Of a stretch of DNA of 10,514 nucleotides, positions 1 through 8,900 are shown piece after piece; position 1 is the first letter of the stretch, and each line of letters starts with the position of its first letter. The stretch is from Paramecium sonneborni (Eukaryota; Ciliophora; Oligohymenophorea; Peniculida; Parameciidae), in assembly GCA_905182985.1 (NCBI GenBank), contig CAJJDN010000281.1:25759-36272 (forward strand), in the 5' to 3' direction. The position numbers and the translations under genes are program-made. The notes beneath the pieces were generated by a model. It was not told where the DNA came from. It saw only the letters and a program-made list of their open reading frames with translations, and did no database searches.

Positions 1-78
1 CCCAACCCCAACCCCAACCCCAACCCCAAACCCAAACCCAACCCCAAACCCAAACCCAAACCCACACCCAAACCCAAA
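1..78. repeat. Macronuclear telomere, mixed C4A2/C3A3 repeats
   Basis: The chromosome end is seen on its C-rich strand. It divides into thirteen hexamers: CCCAAC four times, CCCAAA twice, CCCAAC, CCCAAA three times, one CCCACA (61-66), then CCCAAA twice. On the other strand these are G4T2 and G3T3 repeats mixed at random at one position, the known product of Paramecium telomerase, which misincorporates at one template position. An A-run (79-83) and then unique AT-rich sequence follow, so the telomere addition site lies at about 76-83. The G4T2 form is commoner at the outer end. The chromosome therefore ends at base 1, and what follows is subtelomeric macronuclear DNA. Confidence 0.96.
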
Positions 79-295
79 AAAAAGGCTTTCAAAATACACA
101 ATTTATTTAATTAAACAACAGAAAATTTAAGATCTCATATTTGAATACAACTATAAACTAATTAATAGCCCTCGAAATACAATCAGCATATTTGAATTAT
201 ACTTTTACTGAATTGTTAGTCTATATAATAATTTTCCAGTTGCCAATTGAAGCATATATTATTCTAATCATTGTTAATGTTATTTTTAAATAGCG
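79..295. other. Subtelomeric spacer, no gene seen
   Basis: This is AT-rich unique sequence directly inside the telomere. I see no convincing reading frame, RNA gene or repeat here. The plus-strand frame of the neighbouring decayed gene becomes open at 251, and its first ATG is at 296, so the last 45 bases may be its leader or lost 5' coding sequence. Confidence 0.5.
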
Positions 296-2701
296 ATGAT
301 AATTAATTCAGCTTTATAAGTAGGAACATCTGAGATAATTTTTTATCAAGAAACCTTCTAAAAACTGGATTTAAACTTAATCACCTTTATTAGTTTCCCA
401 CCATCATAGTTTTCCATTTATTAAGGATAAAGTAAATTAAAATTAGATTTAAAGGAACCTTTATAATTAATTAAAAGTTAAAAAGAAAATTTAGCGTCAA
501 AATAAATCTAAATATTTTTTGTTCAATTTTTAATTTCCTCTAATTACATTTTATTTATAATTTATTTCTAATATGTTATTAAGAATGAAAGAGATATGAT
601 TAAATTGCAAATTTTTATAAATTACTCATTTTAAAAATAATTATTTTTCTAATTATTTGATGGCCCTAAGATAAGTTTTAATTCATTGAAACTTACCGAA
701 ATATATAAATTTTAATTTAGAATAAATTTAAAGCTATTAAAATCATTTTCAAAAAACCCACAAAAATATATTATTAACAATATTGTTTTTATGACATTCA
801 AATCAATGCCTTAAATAATACCCAAGAAATCAAGATTTTAAGAATATACGAAATCATAACTATAAAGAGGATAGAGAAACAATAAGGCAAAAAGGAAAAA
901 CTCTTTTTGCGATTTTAGAAGATTAAGATATCTATTCTGTGTTATATTTAGAGAGAAATTGCATCTTGAGGCTTCATATTGAATTATAGAAGATGAAAAT
1001 AAACCAGGAATGAAATTTAGCTTAGAAATCCTTAATTTCAAATAACTAAGTCAATAGATTTCTTTCTTTCCATCAGTATCCATGATGTTATTCAAAAAGT
1101 TTGCATTTTATCAAATTATCAATAAAAAACTAAATTATAAAATTGTTCTTATTTGATATTACTTCCTTTTGAGTAAATTTTAAAATAATTTAAAAACATA
1201 AAATAATCTAAAGTTTTTTATAATGATGCTCATTAAAATTATGTTTTTAATATAATTGATAATTGAAAAATTGTATGAACAATTATTGTTACTTTCTTAA
1301 ATATAATGTTTATGTAATCAATTAAGTTTTAACAAATAGTAAAATTAAGTTGTATCATGTGGAGATGAGAGATAGATATTAGTAGTAAAAATTGGATTAT
1401 AAAATAAAAAATTTCAAGTTGATTGTAATGGATGTCGATTATGCTTTATTAATGATAATCTTTTCACATTTCAACCTTATTCTGCTAATTTGATGTATGC
1501 ATATGAAATTAATAGTGTAAGTAAATAGTTCAAAAAATGAAAAAATTTTAAAAATCAAAGTAATTATGATAATAGTGTATTATTTACATAAAATTTTATT
1601 AAATAGAAATAAATACTATATAATATTGACTAGACGACTTAAAAGTTGAAGGATAAGAAAGGGCTGAATAAGATAATGAAATCAAATTATTAATGTTCAC
1701 ATTCAATTAATTGTTCAAAATAGTTATATTTGAGTAAAAGACTTTATTAAATTTAAACAATTATAAATTCATACTGATAATAATTAACAAATATGAATGC
1801 AGATATAGATTCTTATGAAAATGAATATGGCAGCTCAAATTAAACAATAGAGAACTTATTAAATTACCTCAGAGAATTGTGGGTATCTAATTTATAAGTG
1901 AATTTCTAAGAAATCTCTTAAACAATCAAGAATAAAGGAAAATGTAGAAAAATTTCTTCGTTTAAAATTGAATGCTCGTTTTAAGAGTAGCTGTTTAAGA
2001 TAATTGGATACTCAGACAATTTTTTTATGAAAAGGTTTTTCAGTTTCTCTTTGTAGATTTGCAGAGAGGACCCTTTTGATTATTTTCCAAGATTAATATA
2101 ACTTAAATATTTTGCATAAACATATTATTACATATCCAAAATATCGATTAATTTTTTGACTATTATCAGGAGAATGAGAAATAAGGTGACAATTGAATGG
2201 AGCACTTCCTCTTAAATCTTATTGAATGAATTTTAAAAATTAACATATCCTTGTAATAGGATGTGCTATATAAACTTATCAAATTTGAAATTCGAAAATT
2301 AATAATGTATAAAAATTTGTTTAAATAATGAATACTATATAAATTTTCGGCAATTGAATTGTTTTTAGAGTACATTTTAACATTTTATAAGAATTTTGAA
2401 GAAACTTATGATATTCAATATAAATAATTTCTTATTTTAATTTTATTATAATTTTTATTTGATGTTTTAATCAGTTAGAATTTGAAAAATTTTTGTTAAA
2501 CTTTTTGAGTAGATGGCAAATCTGATTACTGGATAATTTATTTTATTATTACAACATAAATACGATAGGTAAAAATAAAAATTTTCATCTATATATAATA
2601 AAGAAGATGAAGAGAAAAATCGATAAAATAGTATGATAAGAATTATGAGTAATCTGAAAAGATTCTATATTTATGAGTGTAATTAATATATATCGTTAAT
2701 A
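296..2701 (+). pseudogene. Decayed subtelomeric gene, unknown family
   Basis: Read with the ciliate code, one frame (codons starting at positions congruent to 2 modulo 3) stays open from 251 to 2701. Only five TGA codons interrupt it, at 980, 1154, 1538, 1775 and 2483, and a sixth ends it at 2702. At this base composition roughly 15 would be expected by chance in some 800 codons. The longest clean runs are 251-979 (243 codons) and 1778-2482 (235 codons). The translation looks protein-like: a Cys cluster CNGCRLC at 1424-1444 is followed by FINDNLFTFQPYSANLMYAY, and more cysteines fall at 2252, 2264, 2306 and 2318. Two of these Cys pairs could suggest an extracellular or metal-binding segment, but I do not recognise the family. 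None of the TGAs is removed by an obvious intron of 20-35 nt, so I call it a pseudogene and not an intact multi-exon gene. The first ATG is at 296. An alternative frame is open over 661-966 and 997-1263, so the 5' part is less certain. Confidence 0.5.
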
Positions 2702-3330
2702 TGATATTATAAATAATTTTTTTTCGAAGTAAAGCCATTAGAGATGTCATAAATAACAGTAAAATATTCGAAATGAAAATTTTAAATCGTGAGATTATGA
2801 AGATGACAGGTATAATTAAATCTTACAGTTAAATTTTTGTCAAAAAAATATACTGGGAAGAGAAATGGTTAAACTATGTAGATAAATTTTTGTCTAATTT
2901 TTAGCTTAATTGGGGGAGTATTTTAAAAGTAAGCGATGAATCCTGATCTAAATCTTTTGAATAAATATTTGGTTAAGAATATAAAACTGACTATGATTAA
3001 GAAGGTTAATGATGATAGCTAATCATATTTTCAAGCATTTCCTCAATTCATACAATCAATCTAGATAGATTTGATTATATGCTGCCATCAAAGAATTTAA
3101 ATAAATCTCCTATGTCAAAAATAAAAGTTAATAAATTTTTTATAAAATGAAAATAAAAATAAACAATTGATATAAATTATAATTAAATTAAAAGGCAAAA
3201 TATATGGGTCTTTGCTAATATTTTCATCCTTTTTCCAGCTTACAAAATTAATTTCTATTATCCACAATTTTCAATAGAAAGTCTAAATTTTAATTTTAAG
3301 TTCAAACAATATATTTAGAAATCACTTTTG
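2702..3330 (+). pseudogene. Possible frame-shifted 3' continuation of decayed gene
   Basis: After the TGA at 2702 the upstream frame loses quality, but two other stretches are open. The frame starting at positions congruent to 1 modulo 3 is open over 2677-2943 (89 codons) and includes KKIYWEEKWLNYVDKF. The original frame reopens over 2807-3328 (174 codons), with PDLNLLNKYLVKN near 2942 and YFQAFPQFIQSIQ just downstream. These could be the 3' end of the same decayed gene after one or two indels. The end cannot be fixed: past about 3120 the sequence is low-complexity AT, and the convergent minus-strand gene ends nearby. No family is recognised. Confidence 0.3.
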
Positions 3331-5353
3331 AATCAAGAATAACGTAATAATAAAATAAATGCCTATATCATATTTATCATAAATTTCATAATTTTAATTG
3401 TTTAGATAGTTTCAAATAACAGGATTTTTAGGTCCCTGAATCGTTAATATGGTGGGAATATTTTTTTTGATTATTTGTTCTCATGCTTCCAAAAGATATT
3501 GTGATAAATTAATAAATAAGTATTGTTGATTAAGATCTTACTTTCCTTTAAAAATAGGAATATTGATATCTTCTAATAATAAACTTAATAATAATTAGAC
3601 ATAGATGATTTACTTTTCAGTAATCTAGTTTTGCTTATCCGCTTTGATTTTAGTAGAGTCTTAGCTGACCTACCTTTTATGTATTCATAAATGAATCTTC
3701 TTAGATATTTAGGTTTGAAAATGAATATATAATGTGTCATCCAACCATTTCTATTATTCTTTAGGATATCCTGAAATCAAAGAATGTAAATAATCAAAAA
3801 CGGTGACATACTCATTCAAAAATTTTCGGTACTTGCTAAATCCTTTTATAATTATTGACCTATAGGATAAAAGGATTAATCTTAAGAATAGTTCTATTTC
3901 TTAGATCTATTTGAATTAAATGAAATTCATCAACAAATGATGTTGCAATTTAAATGTATTTTCAATCAAATGCATTATCTGCAATGTGAAATGTATATTT
4001 ATTATCCGCTATTGTTCACTACTGTCTATCTTTATTTATCCATCACTTAAATCAACTTATCTAACATTACTGGATTGTAGTATAATTATGGCAATCAAAA
4101 ATATCTGATTATTACAGACTTTTATAAAGTAATAAAAATAGCACCATTAAATGAAGATAAACTTCAAAATTGAATTATCTCTTTAGTTATTTCTATTATA
4201 CTTATTGACCAATAAGTTTTTAAATTTGTTTAATAACATCTAGATTAATTATGCTATTAACTAAGAGGATATGAAGAAACTCAATTACTTCTCATACATG
4301 GGATCCTTAAATGAACCATCATTATCTATAAGGGATCTCAAATTTATGAGTGATAGGTTCACTTCATCATATTATTATACAGTTTATGAGAATAAATTCT
4401 TAAATTCTAATTTTCATGTTTGTTTATTGATAATTACAAATGTTAATTGATACCCAATAAACAGTTTAAACTTATTTTGAGGATTATAGATATTTCAAAG
4501 TAATTTGTTCATTTAAGATTGATCCATATATGCAAATCAACCAAATGAATCAATTCCATTTACAATAGTTATAAAAAAGGAAATTCTTAAATTATTTGAA
4601 AACTTGATAATCTTTATTTATTATATTCTTGAAATTATTGATTAATTTATTTTCTCTTCCCATTTATTAATATTCTCATTCAACTTATAAATTTATTAGT
4701 TAATTACTCCCAATTATGATTTGTCCTTAGATATCTCATTGTTTACAATAGACCTATCATTAAGAACCAAAGTAGAATCCTATCAAAAGCTCTTTGGCCA
4801 ATCATATAATCTAAATATTTAAAATTTATAGAGTATTCTCTTATAATCATATAGTTCCTTCATATTCTATGAAACAGAATCATTTTCAATAAACATAAAT
4901 TATTACAATACTAAATTGGATAAGAGATGAATTCTTACAAGTTATCATTAATATTAGTAATATAAGCAATCTGGCTCCCAATTCTATTAGAGAAAATTAA
5001 GTCTAAATACATTATATTTAAGTTCTTATTACATTATCCATTGAGCCAATCTATGAATTAACATATGTTAATCATATACCAACCCCTTATTATACATATT
5101 ATTCTCTCTAAATGATTTCATGTAAAAAAACAAATTTTGCCCATTATCCTTTTTAATTTCATCAAAAATAATTAGTCTATTAAATAAAAATCTCTTTAGA
5201 AAAATTTTCAAATTGAATTCCTTTCTAAATTTATCCAAATTATCACCTATAGTTAGGGCCACCTATCTCTCTCATAATATTTAATAGAAATGATTAGCGA
5301 ACTATTGCAAGATTCTATACCTTTTAGTATTATTATCAAATAGATTATTATAA

Positions 5354-5375
5354 CTACTACTTATCCTTAACTTAC
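5354..5375 (-). other. Putative 22-nt intron in the decayed minus-strand gene
   Basis: On the minus strand the sequence begins GTAAGTTAAGG and ends AGTAGTAG, inside the size range of Paramecium introns. Its removal joins the frame that starts at 5656 to the frame open from 5353 downward. Without splicing, the upstream frame meets TGA at about 5338. A 19-nt version ending three bases earlier is also possible and gives the same frame. Confidence 0.4.
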
Positions 5376-5560
5376 TTCAACTTTAAAATCACATTGTTAA
5401 TATAACCCAACTCTTTCAAATCATGAATAAATAGAAGATAGAATTTATATAAATTCAAAAGATTGTTATTTAATTAAATCAATTCAATTATCATTAATCT
5501 ATTTATAATAATGAAAATAATTAAAATCTCTCTAGAATCTTTGTCCTTCTTATAATCAAT

Positions 5561-5655
5561 TTCTGGGGGAAGGCCCGAACTGATTCTTCTCTTTTCCAAA
5601 TCCTGAGGTGGCAGGAGTTATCCAAGACTAGCGAGCCACTTTGCCAAAGCAACCA
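5561..5655. other. GC-rich patch in AT-rich DNA
   Basis: About half of the bases over 5561-5650 are G or C (46 of 90 by my count), against roughly a fifth around it. The patch coincides with the first codons of the minus-strand reading frame from 5656, so it may simply be a better preserved 5' coding end. It also contains a possible hairpin: AGGTGGC at 5606-5612 can pair with GCCACTT at 5635-5641, with one G-T pair and a 22-base loop. I could not match it to a tRNA, snRNA or rRNA. A structured RNA or inserted organelle DNA are the alternatives. Confidence 0.45.
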
Positions 5656-5656
5656 T

Positions 5657-5940
5657 TTTTATTAGTTGATATTTATTGAATTATCCTTTGAATAACCATC
5701 AAAGAGGTGTATAATTACTTTTTTTTTTAAGTCCACAAATTCATGCAATTTAAACAAATTTAGCAAATCTTATCATTGTTGAGATTACATAAAGTATTCG
5801 TAATTTGGATTGTATTTTTGAAGGCTTCATCTAGCCTAGATTTTGAATAACAAATTAAAACATTTGCAGAAAAACATTCACCATTAGTGTTAATTAAACT
5901 TATTTTAATAAAAAGCTTTTATTAAATTAATTATTAATTA
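5657..5940. promoter_or_regulatory. Divergent spacer between the minus-strand gene and the TPR gene
   Basis: About 285 bp separate the two divergent candidate starts, so this stretch should carry the upstream signals of the TPR gene. I see AT-rich DNA with a T-run (about 5719-5728) and no motif I can name. The frame of the TPR gene is already open here back to a TGA at 5677-5679, and an in-frame ATG at 5743 exists. The true start could therefore lie within this spacer, although the translation here is less protein-like than that after 5941. Confidence 0.4.
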
Positions 5941-8900
5941 ATGTTTGAATTAAATGTAATAGAAAAAGAACATAATTTGGAATGTAAGTCATAAAATTTG
6001 CCAAAAGGTTGTGAAAATATCTCTAAAAATAATAACAAGTTCAATACTCGTTATGGAAAAAAATAACTAAAAGTTGTAGGATCACTGGCAAATCTTTGTT
6101 TGAAATGTAAGTTGTATAAATAATTAGAAAAGACATAAAATAATTAAAATCACTCCTTTAACAATATAAAGTTTATTCATTATTAGCAAGATAAAACTTT
6201 GTATAAAGACATAAACCATTTCTTAATCCAAAAACGTAATAAAAAAATTATAAAAATATAAATAAGTAAAGTATAAAAAAATGGCTAAACCCAGAATTTC
6301 TTGCTGATTCAATAAAATATAGAAAAAAAATTGATTTTAAATGAGGATTTTAAATTGTACTTTAATAAAGGTAAAAACAAATAAAATATTAAAAATAGCT
6401 GATACATTATGTAACTTAAATAGAATTGAAGAAGCTTTATAATATTATGATTATGCAATTTAAAAAAATCCTGAAGATTTTAAATTATACTTAAATAAAG
6501 GTAAAAACCAAAAAAATATTAAATATAGCTGATACATTATATAACTTAAATAGATTTGAAGAAGCTTTATAATATTATGATTATGCAATTTAAAAAAATC
6601 CTGAATATTCAGACTTGTATAATGGAAAAGGTAAACACCAATAAAATATTAAATATAGCTGATACATTAGATAAATTAAATAGATTTGAAGAAGCTTTAT
6701 AATAATATGACTATGCAATTTAAAAAAATCCTGAAGATTCAGACTTGTATAATGGAAAAGGTAAACACCAATAAAATATTATATATAGCTGATACATTAA
6801 ATAAATTAAATAGATTTGAAGAAGCTTTATAATATAATGATTATGCAATTTAAAAAAATCCTGAAGATTTTAAATTATACTTTAATAAAGGTAAAAACCA
6901 AAAAAATATTAAATAAAGCTGATATATTATATAACTTAAATAGATTTGAAGAAGCTTTATAATATTATGACTATGCAATTTAAAAAAATCCTGAAGATTC
7001 AGATTTGTATAATGGAAAAGGTAAACACCAAAAAAATATTAAATATAGCTGATACATTAAATAAATTAAATAGATTTGAAGAAGCTTTATAATATTATGA
7101 CTATGCAATTTAAAAAAATCCTGAAGATTCAGATTTGTATAATGGAAAAGGTAAACACCAAAAAAATATTAAATATAGCTGATACATTAAATAAATTAAA
7201 TAGATTTGAAGAAGCTTTATAATATTATGACTATGCAATTTAAAAAAATCCTGAAGATTCAGATTTGTATAATGGAAAAGGTAAACACCAAAAAAATATT
7301 AAATATAGCTGATACATTAAATAAATTAAATAGATTTGAAGAAGCTTTATAATATTATGACTATGCAATTTAAAAAAATCCTGAAGATTCAGATTTGTAT
7401 AATGGAAAAGGTAAACACCAAAAAAATATTAAATATAGCTGATACATTAAATAAATTAAATAGATTTGAAGAAGCTTTATAATATTATGACTATGCAATT
7501 TAAAAAAATCCTGAAGATTCAGATTTGTATAATGGAAAAGGTAAACACCAAAAAAATATTAAATATAGCTGATACATTAAATAAATTAAATAGATTTGAA
7601 GAAGCTTTATAATATTATGACTATGCAATTTAAAAAAATCCTGAAGATTCAGATTTGTATAATGGAAAAGGTAAACACCAAAAAAATATTAAATATAGCT
7701 GATACATTAAATAAATTAAATAGATTTGAAGAAGCTTTATAATATTATGACTATGCAATTTAAAAAAATCCTGAAGATTCAGATTTGTATAATGGAAAAG
7801 GTAAACACCAAAAAAATATTAAATATAGCTGATACATTAAATAAATTAAATAGATTTGAAGAAGCTTTATAATAGTCTGATTATGCAATTTAAAAAAATC
7901 CTGAAGATTTTAAATTGTACTTTAATAAAGGTATTTACAAATAAAATATTATATATAGCAAATTCTTTGTAAAAATTACATAGATTTGAAGAAGCTTTAT
8001 AATATTATGATTATGCAATTTAAAAAAATCCTGAAGATTCAGACTTGTATAATGGAAAAGGTAAACACCAATAAAATATTATATATAGCTGATACATTAA
8101 ATAAATTAAATAGATTTGAAGAAGCTTTATAATATTATGATTATGCAATTTAAAAAAATCCTGAAGATTTTAAATTGTACTTTAATAAAGGTATTTACAA
8201 ATAAAATATTAACTATAGCTAATATATTAGATAAATTAAATAGATTTGAAGAAGCTTTATAATATTATGATAATGCAATATAAATTAATCCTGAAGATTC
8301 ACGTTTGTTTAATGGTAAAGGTAAAAACAAATATAATGTTAAATATAGCTAATACATTAAATAAATTAAATAGATTTGAAGAAGCTTTATAATATTCTGA
8401 TTATGCAATTTAAAAAAATCCTGAAGATTCAAACTTTTATATTGGAAAAGGTAAAAACAAACATAATATAAAATATAGCTAATACATTAGATAAATTAAA
8501 TAGATTTGAAGAAGCTTTATAATAGTCTGATTATGCAATTTAAAAAAATCCTGAAGATTTTAAATTGTACTATAATAAAGGTATTTACAAATAAAATATT
8601 ATATATAGCAAATTCTTTGTATAAATTACATAGATTTGAAGAAGCTTTATAATATTATGATTATTCAATATAAATTAATCCTGAAGATTCACGTTTGTTT
8701 AATGGTAAAGGTAAAAACAAATATAATATTAAATATAGCTAATACATTAGATAAATTAAATAGATTTGAAGAATCTTTATAATATTATGATTATGCAATA
8801 TAAATTAATCCTGAAAATTCAAGTTTGTTTAATGGTAAAGGTAAAAACAAATATAATATTCAATATAGCTAATACATTAGATAAATTAAATAGATTTGAA

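Larger units (their letters stand above)
3415..5656 (-). pseudogene. Decayed minus-strand gene with membrane-like segment
   Basis: With code 6 an ATG at 5656-5654 opens a frame beginning MVALAKWLASLG and rich in LPP, EKRR and DYKKDKD. It runs to a possible 22-nt intron at 5375-5354. Removing that intron shifts reading into the frame whose codons start at positions divisible by 3. This second frame is then open over 5353-5275, 5271-4948 (108 codons, including TIGDNLDKFRKEFNLK), 4944-4786, 4782-4540 (81 codons, including KLNENINKWEEKI), 4413-3688 (242 codons) and 3684-3484. Single TGAs lie at 5274, 4947, 4785, 4539, 4497, 4416, 3687 and 3483. The 242-codon run includes QIMHLIENTFKLQHHLL and GYPKEQQKWLDDTLYIHFQ. 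Around 4165-4080 it encodes a strongly hydrophobic, aromatic stretch that could be one or two membrane helices. The plus strand here has more C than G, as expected if coding lies on the minus strand. The isolated TGAs suggest decay. I do not recognise the family. The 64-residue frame seen at 5262-5068 under the standard code is a slice of this gene. Confidence 0.5.

Noticed and set aside
838..1041. Minus-strand standard-code frame of 67 residues
   Set aside because: Its ends are set by TAA/TAG, which are not stops here. It lies opposite the plus-strand frame, which is open for 243 codons, and shows no motif.
2166..2375. Minus-strand standard-code frame of 69 residues
   Set aside because: It is antisense to the 235-codon clean run of the plus-strand decayed gene. 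Its composition is that of an AT-rich shadow.
5561..5655. tRNA gene in the GC-rich patch
   Set aside because: No cloverleaf, T-loop or A/B box pattern could be found on either strand.
6281..6307. ATG at 6281 as start of the TPR gene
   Set aside because: It is out of frame with the array and meets TGA after eight codons. No GT follows it that could serve as a short intron donor to restore the frame.
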